Assembly (NCBI GenBank): GCA_017694785.1 | Contig: JADIMK010000079.1 | Location: 1-44,226, forward strand | Source of the DNA: Candidatus Cryptobacteroides intestinigallinarum | Lineage (GTDB): Bacteria > Bacteroidota > Bacteroidia > Bacteroidales > UBA932 | Direction: 5' to 3' | DNA length: 44,226 bases | Part shown: positions 25,615-31,958 of the stretch, in pieces | Position numbering within the stretch: position 1 is the stretch's first letter | Layout of the letters: every line of letters begins with the position of its first letter | The notes under the pieces: model-generated | What the model was told of the DNA's origin: nothing | Databases searched by the model: none | Seen by the model: only the letters and a program-made list of their open reading frames with translations | Position numbers and translations under genes: made by a program

Positions 25615-27609
25615 CTAGAACTTCTTGTCCAGCTCTTCTGCCTGCAGGATTGTCATGGTCCTGTGGCCTGAACTTGTGAATTCGGCATTTTCACAGGCGA
25701 ACAACGCATCTATCAATCTCTGTGCCTCAGCGACAGAAACCGCTGTACTGCCGCCGTATGAGGCGCCGAGGCGGGCAAAACGCTCTGCCATCGCAGACTG
25801 CATCATGCCGGCTACTGCATTGTGGTCATCCGTAAGGGCCACAATCATGTCAGACACCATGGTCTGGACACAGCCCGGTTCCACCGAATATCCTTCAGGG
25901 ACACCGTTTACCACCACCGTATCATTGCCGAAAGAAGATATGTCAAAGCCAAGGGATGAAAGAAGATCGGCATGTTCTTCAAAAAGCAGCCTGTTTTCCA
26001 CCCCCACCTGTACTGTCACAGGGAAAAGAGAATTCTGGGTAACATGTGCATTCTTTGACAAAGCCTTGAGGAAACGCTCGTAGAGAATCCTTTCCCTTGC
26101 CCTCCGGATATTGATCACAAGCATTCCTGAGCGTACAGTTGTCACTATGTAGCGGTTTTGGACCACAAGCACGGCCTTTGAAGGCAATGTCTTGTCTTCA
26201 AAGAGCTTACCATAGTCATCACGCTTGTCTACATAGCCGGACATGCCATATCCGCCACGCCCCTGCCCGGCTGAAGCACCTGCTGCCTCACCTGTTCCTA
26301 TGCCAGTCTCGGCATCGGCGGATAACTGATCCGGATTCCCTTCCGGACGGTACTCAGGAAATCCTGAAAAGTCGTCACCGAAAGACATTTCCGGTGCAGC
26401 TGACTGCCCTGATACTGACTGAGCCACCGGCTTCAAGCCAGAAGGATTGATGACATTTGTAAAATATGGTTCCTGCGAAGGGAAGCCGTCATTGTCGAAC
26501 GGATTGTATGAGGGATCGAACGAAGGCTTAGGCTCCTTTATCCCATGGTATTTTTCAAAATCCTTGCTGAATACAGGTATGTCCGGTGCCCCCTCCCGGT
26601 CGAAGTCTATGCTTGCGACAAATGAATTCTTGCCGAGGGATTCCTTTATACATGCATACAGTATCTGGAAAATGACAGAATCGTCTTCAAACTTAACCTC
26701 TGTCTTTGTAGGACTTATGTTGACATCGACAGTATGCGGATCGACATCAAGCCAGAGGAAATACGAGGGGGTCGTCCCTTCGTTGATCAGATGCTCATAG
26801 GCCTTCAGCACAGCCTTGTTGAAATACGGGCTTCTGAAATACCTTCCGTTGACAAACAGGTACTGGTTGCCTACGCTCTTGCGGGCCATGTCAGGACGGC
26901 CTATGAAACCGGAGACTTTTACTACGGAAGTATCGGCCGACACATCCACAAGTTCGTTGACAGCATTTGCGCCCAGGACATCCTGTATCCTGAACTTCAG
27001 AGACTTGGCCGGCTTGAGCACAAAGACTTCCTTGCCGTTGTGAACAAGAGTAAAGGCCACATCGGGCCTTGTGAGGACTATGTGGGTGAATTCAGTGACT
27101 ATGTGCTTGAACTCCACATTGTCCGACTTGAGGAACTTGCGCCTTGCAGGCACATTGTAGAAAAGGTTCCTCACGGCAAAATTCGATCCCTTAGGAACAG
27201 AAGCCTCTTCAGTGGAAAGATGCTTTGAATCTGCAAAGCGGACCTCACACCCTACTTCATCTTCCTCGCGGCGCGTCCTCAGGGTGACTTCAGCAACTGC
27301 TGCGATTGAAGCAAGTGCCTCTCCTCTGAAGCCGAATGTCCGTATGTCCATCAGATCCTCGGCTGTGGCTATCTTTGAGGTCGCATGACGTTCAAAGCAT
27401 ACGACGGCATCGTCCGGAGACATGCCGCAGCCGTTGTCGATGACCTGGATAAGAGTCCTGCCGGCGTCCAGGATGACCACAGTCACCTGATCTGCTCCGG
27501 CATCAAGTGCATTCTCCATCAGTTCCTTTACCACTGACGAAGGACGCTGCACCACCTCTCCGGCGGCAATCATATTTGCAATATTGCCAGGAAGTATCCT
27601 TATGTCCAT
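25615..27609 (-). CDS. mutL: DNA mismatch repair protein MutL
   Basis: MutL links mismatch recognition by MutS to downstream strand removal. The 664-residue protein has the GHKL ATPase N-domain: ELMENALDAGADQ (near 30-42), VIDNGCGM (near 57), RTFGFRGEALASIA (near 92) and a VPKGSNFAVRNLFYN region. A transducer domain follows to about 330, then a low-complexity linker to about 470 (rich in G, A and Q). The C-terminal dimerisation domain ends LQAEELDKKF. The usual endonuclease motif DQHA-x2-E is not found; the aligned place reads INIRRARERILYE. The CPHGRP-type motif also appears degenerate (SGHRTMTIL). A methyl-directed or other nicking partner may therefore be needed. Confidence 0.94.
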   Translation of the reverse strand: MDIRILPGNIANMIAAGEVVQRPSSVVKELMENALDAGADQVTVVILDAGRTLIQVIDNGCGMSPDDAVVCFERHATSKIATAEDLMDIRTFGFRGEALASIAAVAEVTLRTRREEDEVGCEVRFADSKHLSTEEASVPKGSNFAVRNLFYNVPARRKFLKSDNVEFKHIVTEFTHIVLTRPDVAFTLVHNGKEVFVLKPAKSLKFRIQDVLGANAVNELVDVSADTSVVKVSGFIGRPDMARKSVGNQYLFVNGRYFRSPYFNKAVLKAYEHLINEGTTPSYFLWLDVDPHTVDVNISPTKTEVKFEDDSVIFQILYACIKESLGKNSFVASIDFDREGAPDIPVFSKDFEKYHGIKEPKPSFDPSYNPFDNDGFPSQEPYFTNVINPSGLKPVAQSVSGQSAAPEMSFGDDFSGFPEYRPEGNPDQLSADAETGIGTGEAAGASAGQGRGGYGMSGYVDKRDDYGKLFEDKTLPSKAVLVVQNRYIVTTVRSGMLVINIRRARERILYERFLKALSKNAHVTQNSLFPVTVQVGVENRLLFEEHADLLSSLGFDISSFGNDTVVVNGVPEGYSVEPGCVQTMVSDMIVALTDDHNAVAGMMQSAMAERFARLGASYGGSTAVSVAEAQRLIDALFACENAEFTSSGHRTMTILQAEELDKKF

Positions 27610-27613
27610 CTTC

Positions 27614-27904
27614 CTACAGCAAAGAATAGAAACGTGCTACATACAGAAGCACGACAAAGAAAAGGACCAGTCCGACAAAGCCGATTATAGCCTGCGTCTT
27701 GTTTACCCTTTTTGTCTTCTGATAATGTCCGCTGCGCAGACTTCCCTGGAGATATGACCCGGGTACATAAGGCTCTTTTTCCTTACGTCCGTCCACATGC
27801 CCGAACTTTTCCTTCAGAGCCTCTTTCTCAGGATCATAATATCTTGGCTTATAATTGAAGACCCTCTGTTCCTGAGTCCCGAAAAAACCGAAATTGAATC
27901 CCAT
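27614..27904 (-). CDS. Small conserved membrane protein upstream of mutL
   Basis: The 96-residue product begins MGFNFGFFGTQEQRVFNYKPRYYDPEKEAL. A basic, hydrophilic N-terminal two thirds is followed by one C-terminal transmembrane segment (IIGFVGLVLFFVVLLYVARF, about 72-91), giving a tail-anchored topology. The longer frame starts at a TTG two codons earlier; ATG 27904 is preferred. It ends 4 bases before mutL and is surely cotranscribed. The KPRYYDPEKE signature is one I associate with Bacteroidota proteins of unknown function. No role is assigned. Confidence 0.78.
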   Translation of the reverse strand: MGFNFGFFGTQEQRVFNYKPRYYDPEKEALKEKFGHVDGRKEKEPYVPGSYLQGSLRSGHYQKTKRVNKTQAIIGFVGLVLFFVVLLYVARFYSLL

Positions 27905-27925
27905 TTCCAAACCTTTTTATCCTTG

Positions 27926-27933
27926 CAAAGATA
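27926..27933 (-). promoter_or_regulatory. -7 promoter box for the small membrane protein, mutL and rhomboid genes
   Basis: TATCTTTG, followed by CA, on the minus strand matches TAnnTTTG and lies 21 bases before the ATG at 27904. A canonical -33 TTG is not present at 19-22 bases. Confidence 0.5.
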
Positions 27934-28057
27934 CAGAATTTTAATAACTTTACGATGTGGTTCCGCGCAATAACTGCACCACAATACAAAAAGCTGCTGA
28001 CTGCCGGATACAGCAGCCCTTAAACGAAAAGATCGGAAAAGACAGACAAAGGATATC

Positions 28058-28543
28058 ATGGAGAAAATAAGGATAGGAAACGGATACGATGTCCATGCCC
28101 TGGCGGAAGGACTGCCATTGTGGCTTGGAGGAGTAAAGATAGACAGCTCGCTCGGCTGCATAGCACATTCGGACGGGGATGTCCCCATCCATGCATTGTG
28201 CGATGCCCTGCTCGGGGCTCTGGCTCTTGGTGACATAGGCAAGCACTTTCCCGACACTTCCGATGAATTCAAAGGGATCGACAGCAAGATTCTGCTCCAG
28301 AGGACAATGAAGCTTGTCTCTGATGCCGGATACCATGTAGGCAACGCTGACATCACGATTGCAATGCAGCGGCCCAAGCTCGCCCCTTATATCATGAAGA
28401 TGCGCGAGACCCTCGCCGGTATCATGTCAACCGATGTCCAGGATGTCTCCGTAAAGGCCACGACGACCGAAAAGCTCGGGTTCGTCGGACGCAGCGAAGG
28501 CTGCGAAGCCTATGCGACTGTGCTTCTCTTCGCAAACGACTGA
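28058..28543 (+). CDS. ispF: 2-C-methyl-D-erythritol 2,4-cyclodiphosphate synthase
   Basis: IspF cyclises CDP-methylerythritol 2-phosphate in the non-mevalonate isoprenoid pathway. The 161-residue trimeric zinc enzyme has GNGYDVHAL (Asp11 and His13 bind zinc), HSDGDVPIHALCDALLGALALGDIG (His near 45) and the C-terminal TTEKLGFVGRSEG motif. The length is typical. It is divergent from the mutL group. A 6-bp inverted repeat (CTGGGC 28558-28563, GCCCAG 28577-28582) follows the stop codon but lacks a T-run. Confidence 0.96.
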   Translation: MEKIRIGNGYDVHALAEGLPLWLGGVKIDSSLGCIAHSDGDVPIHALCDALLGALALGDIGKHFPDTSDEFKGIDSKILLQRTMKLVSDAGYHVGNADITIAMQRPKLAPYIMKMRETLAGIMSTDVQDVSVKATTTEKLGFVGRSEGCEAYATVLLFAND

Positions 28544-28640
28544 AATTCTGAAATGAGCTGGGCGGCCTGACCCATGGCCCAGGGAACGCGGACCTTCCGG
28601 ATATACAACTTCTGCCGAGGCAACTTTTTTGAAAATATTA

Positions 28641-28670
28641 TTGCAATTTCAAAAAACCTTAGTACATTTG
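28641..28670 (+). promoter_or_regulatory. tRNA operon promoter
   Basis: TTG (28641-28643), a 19-base spacer and TACATTTG (28663-28670), followed by CA, make a consensus Bacteroidota promoter 40 bases before tRNA-Gln. Confidence 0.8.
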
Positions 28671-28710
28671 CAGTCCCAAATCGGAGGAAAGTCCGGTGAA
28701 GGACATTCAT

Positions 28711-28781
28711 TGAGATATGGTGTAATGGTAGCACTACAGATTCTGGCTCTGTCAGTGAGGGTTCGAGTCCTTCTATCTCAA
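28711..28781 (+). tRNA. tRNA-Gln (anticodon CTG)
   Basis: A complete cloverleaf is visible. Acceptor arms are TGAGATA (28711-28717) and TATCTCA (28774-28780). The anticodon stem is ACAGA/TCTGT with loop TTCTGGC giving CTG. A standard GGTTCGAGTCC T-arm follows. The 3' CCA is not encoded. Confidence 0.95.
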
Positions 28782-28833
28782 CATTTCCAGACAGCTCCGT
28801 CATCTGACGGGAAAGTCACAAGACGAAAGTCAT

Positions 28834-28907
28834 GGCGGGTTAGCTCAGCTGGTTAGAGCGCATGATTCATAATCATGAGGTCCGCAGTTCAATCCTGCGA
28901 CCCGCTA
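28834..28907 (+). tRNA. tRNA-Met (anticodon CAT, elongator type)
   Basis: Acceptor GGCGGGT pairs with ACCCGCT, with a G-U first pair. The anticodon stem CATGA/TCATG has loop TTCATAA giving CAT. The T-arm is GCAG-TTCAATC-CTGC. It lies 52 bases after tRNA-Gln and is probably on the same transcript. The 3' CCA is not encoded. Its 3' portion is duplicated 255 bases downstream. Confidence 0.95.
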
Positions 28908-28947
28908 CAAGAAAGCGACATCACAGAATCCTCTGTGGTGTTTTTTT
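28892..28947 (+). repeat. Direct repeat copy A: 3' end of tRNA-Met plus terminator
   Basis: This segment begins in the T-loop of tRNA-Met and runs through the acceptor end, a short spacer and the terminator hairpin. The first 23 bases are identical to 29147-29169. The rest, through the hairpin and T-run, matches with a few substitutions and one T of length difference. Confidence 0.9.
28919..28947 (+). terminator. Terminator of the tRNA operon
   Basis: CATCACAGA (28919-28927) pairs with TCTGTGGTG (28932-28940) around a 4-base loop and is followed by seven T. One T-G wobble is present. Confidence 0.9.
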
Positions 28948-29057
28948 GTATGCCCGGACGCTAGTCCGACAAGGACGAAGTCTGTATAGCAAGAGAACTG
29001 GTTCTCAATGGTATACGGACGAGGACGGAATGCCGCAAGGCATTGGCATACAAAAAA
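28942..29057 (+). other. Cloverleaf-like structured element between the repeat copies
   Basis: A perfect 13-bp inverted repeat (28942-28954 and 29045-29057) closes a region with three further hairpins. They are CGGAC/GTCCG (28955-28959, 28964-28968); GTATA/TATAC with an inner GAGAAC/GTTCTC (28984-29016); and AATGCC/GGCATT with a GCAA loop (29029-29044). The last hairpin abuts the closing stem directly. This could be a small RNA domain or a degenerate miniature mobile element. No protein is encoded. Confidence 0.5.
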
Positions 29058-29146
29058 TATCCGCAAATTCTCCTACGCTTTCTTGGGTAACAGGCACCTG
29101 CGGAGCAAGTCAGGATTAGAAGGAGCCATGAAATGGCGACTGAAAC

Positions 29147-29201
29147 ATCCTGCGACCCGCTACAAGAAACCGACATCACAGAACATTCTGTGATGTTTTT
29201 T
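29147..29201 (+). repeat. Direct repeat copy B: truncated tRNA-Met 3' end plus terminator
   Basis: This is a copy of 28892-28947. It lacks the rest of a tRNA: the sequence just upstream does not restore the 5' strand of the T-stem. Its hairpin CATCACAGA (29174-29182)/TCTGTGATG (29187-29195) is followed by six T and is perfectly paired, the wobble of copy A being replaced by a T-A pair. Tyrosine-recombinase elements often leave such tRNA 3' duplications (att sites). Confidence 0.85.
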
Positions 29202-29203
29202 GT

Positions 29204-29255
29204 ATATACCCAGGTACGGATGCCGCTCAATATACCAGGATCCGTATGCCGCTCA
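29204..29255 (-). repeat. 26-bp tandem duplication covering the queE stop codon
   Basis: Units 29204-29229 and 29230-29255 share ATATACC at the start and TGCCGCTCA at the end, with a few differences between. The right unit contains the queE stop (29253-29255, TCA on plus) and the left unit repeats it downstream. Confidence 0.8.
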
Positions 29256-29870
29256 GCGGATACCCATCAGCTTATGGGTCTGGAGAGAAAGCCTCCATGA
29301 AGGATGCGCCTTGCAGTATTCTATTGCTTCTGAAAGAAGCCTGCTGTTTTCATCCGGATCACCTGTATCACAAGGCTGAAGGAAATGGTGGGCTGCCTTT
29401 ATCTTCTCATATACAGACATATCCTGTCCTATATAGACTACCTTGAGCTCATCGCAGCGGTCCAGCCTTATATCCGAAGCTGCTGACTCCATGGCATCGG
29501 GCCAATCGCCGGCCTGGGCAAGGCCATATTTCGGAGAGCATGTGATCCAGTCGATGCCGGCAGGAAGAGCATGTGTACCGTTGGTCTCGACAGCTATATA
29601 TCGCCCGGCCCCATGCAGGGCAGAGACAAGAGCATCATCAACAAAAAGAGAAGGTTCGCCCCCTGTAAGCACAACATGGCAGGAAGGATATGCAGCTATG
29701 GCAGAAATTATTTCATCCGGAGACATAATTGTCCCGGCTCCATGGTCAGTATCACAGAACGGACAACGGAGGTTACACCCCGAGAACCTTATGAATGCTG
29801 CCGGGACACCCGTATAGAATCCCTCTCCCTGGAGGGAATAGAATATTTCATTTATCTTGTACTGCTTCAT
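29253..29870 (-). CDS. queE: 7-carboxy-7-deazaguanine synthase
   Basis: QueE is the radical SAM enzyme that contracts carboxytetrahydropterin to CDG in the queuosine pathway. The 205-residue product starts MKQYKINEIFYSLQGEGFYTG. It has the cluster motif C32-x3-C36-x2-C39 (GCNLRCPFC), followed by DTDHG and the VLTGGEPSLF motif. An added TTG codon upstream at 29873 was not used. It follows queD on the same strand after 69 bases, giving two consecutive pathway steps. The end of the gene carries a short tandem duplication. Confidence 0.94.
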   Translation of the reverse strand: MKQYKINEIFYSLQGEGFYTGVPAAFIRFSGCNLRCPFCDTDHGAGTIMSPDEIISAIAAYPSCHVVLTGGEPSLFVDDALVSALHGAGRYIAVETNGTHALPAGIDWITCSPKYGLAQAGDWPDAMESAASDIRLDRCDELKVVYIGQDMSVYEKIKAAHHFLQPCDTGDPDENSRLLSEAIEYCKAHPSWRLSLQTHKLMGIR

Positions 29871-29939
29871 CAATCCCGTACCGCTTCACCAATTTTGCCC
29901 TGCCTGCAACTGACGACTGCCTGAAGGCCGCATATCAGA

Positions 29940-30293
29940 TCAGATGGCGGCACTTTCAAAGCCGTCCCTGACATATACGGCGACATTTCCTTCCGATTCC
30001 TGGAACATGACCTTATAGCAGTTAGGCACCTGGTCACATATCCAGCGGGCGAAATTCTCAGCCGTCGGATTGAAATCCACGACATCGTTGGCACAGAGAT
30101 GGTCAAGCTTGTCACTCACAGCTTTCTTTATGGCAGTGAAGTCCGTCACCATGCCGTTCCTGTCAAGTTCCTTTGAACAGCACCATACGGTGACGACCGC
30201 ATTGTGTCCATGAAGCCTCGTGCATTTGCTTTCATAGTCCAGAGAAAGCCTGTGGGCAAAAGATATTTCAAGTCGTTTGGAAACGTAATACAT
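29940..30293 (-). CDS. queD: 6-carboxy-5,6,7,8-tetrahydropterin synthase
   Basis: QueD converts dihydroneopterin triphosphate to carboxytetrahydropterin in queuosine synthesis. The 117-residue protein has zinc ligands His14 (SFAHRL), His28 and His30 (RLHGHN) and catalytic Cys24 (ESKCTRLHGH). The helix TAENFARWICDQV and the C-terminal VMFQESEGNVAVY also match the family. It is upstream of queE, while queC and tgt are not in the window. The 5' leader contains a perfect hairpin (30311-30326), but no sequence I would accept as a preQ1 riboswitch. Confidence 0.94.
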   Translation of the reverse strand: MYYVSKRLEISFAHRLSLDYESKCTRLHGHNAVVTVWCCSKELDRNGMVTDFTAIKKAVSDKLDHLCANDVVDFNPTAENFARWICDQVPNCYKVMFQESEGNVAVYVRDGFESAAI

Positions 30294-30310
30294 TTTCTAT
30301 CTGTCTGTAT

Positions 30311-30326
30311 GGAATCCCGCGATTCC
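30311..30326 (-). other. Hairpin in the queD leader
   Basis: GGAATC (30311-30316) and GATTCC (30321-30326) pair perfectly around a 4-base loop, 18 bases before the queD start codon. It could affect translation initiation. Function unknown. Confidence 0.4.
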
Positions 30327-30349
30327 CTATTCAACTCTATTTCAAAATG

Positions 30350-30357
30350 CAAACATA
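30350..30357 (-). promoter_or_regulatory. Candidate -7 box for queD-queE
   Basis: TATGTTTG, followed by C, on the minus strand fits TAnnTTTG, 57 bases before the queD ATG. No clean -33 is visible. The rest of the divergent interval (30358-30580) holds overlapping short frames but nothing I can support as a gene. Confidence 0.4.
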
Positions 30358-30581
30358 TAAAAAATTTGCTCACCTTAAAAGCCGTCAGGTACTTCAGACC
30401 TCCAGAGCATAAGGACATGAAGAACGCTCCGCAGCAATACATGAAGTACGCACCAGAGGAATGGCGGAGGATGATCCGGCCAGGCACCCGAAAACATGTG
30501 GACACAAATAAAAATATCCTTAGGACGCGAATGAAGTAAGAGAAAGACAGGACCTGCAGCACAATAAAAAGAAGAAATACA

Positions 30582-30589
30582 TAAATTTG
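30582..30589 (+). promoter_or_regulatory. Candidate -7 box for the pyrophosphatase gene
   Basis: TAAATTTG fits TAnnTTTG and lies 17 bases before the start codon, in an A-rich region. No canonical -33 TTG is seen. Confidence 0.45.
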
Positions 30590-30606
30590 TAGAAAAATAG
30601 CTTGAA

Positions 30607-31248
30607 ATGAGACCTGATATCGCATACAAGGCACATCCGTGGCATGGAATCAGCCTGGGGCCTGACGCACCGGAAGAAGTGACTGCATTCATTGAGATAG
30701 TACCGACGGACACAGTGAAATACGAGGTGGACAAGCAGTCCGGCTATCTTTCACTCGACCGGCCGCAGAAATTTTCCAACATCGTCCCGTCGCTCTACGG
30801 CTTCCTTCCCAGGACATACTGCGGACAGAAGATGGCCGAGATGACAAACAATGTACTTGCAAGATACGACATAGAAGGTGACGGAGACCCGCTTGACATC
30901 TGCGTACTGACAGAAAAGGATGTCACCCACGGCGACATTATCGTAAAGGCACATCCGATCGGAGGACTGAGACTCCTGGACCAGAAGCAGGCCGACGACA
31001 AGATAATAGCTGTCCTGAAGAATGATGCTGTCTACGGAAACTATACAGACATCAAGCAGCTTCCTAAGGATATAGTAAGAAGGCTGATACATTACTTCAC
31101 CACCTACAAGGACATCCCCGGGGACAACACCAAGAGGATGGAATTCATCAGCATCTATGGCGCAGTGGAAGCTAAGGAAGTGATACGCAGGTCACAGGAA
31201 GACTACAAGGACTATATGGCCGACAAGGAACACGGCTTTGAAGAATAA
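30607..31248 (+). CDS. ppa: Inorganic pyrophosphatase (family I)
   Basis: This soluble magnesium-dependent enzyme hydrolyses pyrophosphate and so pulls biosynthetic reactions forward. The 213-residue product has the signature DIEGDGDPLDICVL (metal-binding Asp triad) near residues 88-102, preceded by KYEVDKQSGYLSLDR and NIVPSLYGFLPRTY. The motif AVLKNDAVYGNY also matches the family. It is slightly longer than E. coli Ppa (about 175 residues), with an extended N terminus and C terminus. The flavodoxin-like gene follows 27 bases downstream. Confidence 0.94.
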   Translation: MRPDIAYKAHPWHGISLGPDAPEEVTAFIEIVPTDTVKYEVDKQSGYLSLDRPQKFSNIVPSLYGFLPRTYCGQKMAEMTNNVLARYDIEGDGDPLDICVLTEKDVTHGDIIVKAHPIGGLRLLDQKQADDKIIAVLKNDAVYGNYTDIKQLPKDIVRRLIHYFTTYKDIPGDNTKRMEFISIYGAVEAKEVIRRSQEDYKDYMADKEHGFEE

Positions 31249-31275
31249 TCGACATATCTTTGGACAACAGCCGAC

Positions 31276-31893
31276 ATGAAAGTACTGCTTATAAACGGAA
31301 GCCCTCATAAGGAAGGCAATACAGCCTTGGCTCTCAAGGAAATAGCCAGGACTCTGGAAAAGAATGGAATAGATACTGAAATCGTCCACCTGGGGACACA
31401 GGCTATGCGCGGATGCATCGCCTGCGGCAAATGCAGGCAGCTTGGACGCTGTGTATTCCATGATGATGTATACGACAGGATAGAGACACTTCTGAAGGAA
31501 GGCATTGACGGATTCATCGTAGGCTCTCCTGTATATTACGCAGGACCTAACGGTTCTGTATGCGCACTCCTGGACAGGGTCTTCTTCTCTCTCGGAGGAT
31601 ATCTGCAGTTCAAGCCGGCAGCATCAGTTGCAGTGTGCCGCAGAAGCGGAGCGACCGCAACCTTCGATAGGCTGAACAAATATTTCACAATCAACAATAT
31701 GCCTGTGGTCTCCACCTTCTACTGGAACAATGTCCATGGAGCTGCAGCAGGAGAAGCTGCACGCGACGAGGAAGGCATGCAGTCAATGAGGGCCATAGGA
31801 GAGAACATGACCTGGCTTCTCAGAAGCATCAGTGAAGGGAAACAGGATCTTCCGGTGCAGGAACCTCGCAAGATGACCAATTTCATAAGGTAA
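31276..31893 (+). CDS. Flavodoxin-fold NAD(P)H-dependent FMN reductase-like protein with Cys motif
   Basis: This 205-residue flavoprotein begins MKVLLINGSPHKEGNTALAL, the FMN-phosphate-binding loop of the NADPH-dependent FMN reductase family. A cysteine cluster (C47-x2-C50-x2-C53-x5-C59, GCIACGKCRQLGRCVF) resembles that of iron-sulfur flavoproteins, which carry a 4Fe-4S centre beside FMN. GSPVYYAGPNG near 82-92 is the second flavin-contacting loop. The physiological partner is unknown. It probably shares a transcript with ppa and is closed by a strong hairpin. Confidence 0.85.
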   Translation: MKVLLINGSPHKEGNTALALKEIARTLEKNGIDTEIVHLGTQAMRGCIACGKCRQLGRCVFHDDVYDRIETLLKEGIDGFIVGSPVYYAGPNGSVCALLDRVFFSLGGYLQFKPAASVAVCRRSGATATFDRLNKYFTINNMPVVSTFYWNNVHGAAAGEAARDEEGMQSMRAIGENMTWLLRSISEGKQDLPVQEPRKMTNFIR

Positions 31894-31902
31894 TACGACG
31901 CA

Positions 31903-31947
31903 GAAGCCTTCCCAGGCTTGAGACATCTCCAGGCCTGGGAAGGCTTC
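31903..31947. terminator. Long hairpin between convergent genes
   Basis: Perfect 15-base arms at 31903-31917 and 31933-31947 (GAAGCCTTCCCAGGC and its complement) enclose a 15-base loop, between the flavodoxin-like gene (+) and the antiporter gene (-). There is no T-run on either side, so factor-independent termination is not certain. Confidence 0.6.
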
Positions 31948-31958
31948 CCGTTAGAGTA

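Noticed and set aside
30294..30360. preQ1 riboswitch before queD
   Set aside because: Only a simple 6-bp hairpin is present. The conserved C-rich loop and A-rich tail of preQ1 aptamers are not seen.
30204..30539. Plus-strand frame of 111 residues between queD and ppa
   Set aside because: It starts inside queD on the opposite strand, has no promoter or ribosome-binding signal of its own, and its composition looks like non-coding sequence.
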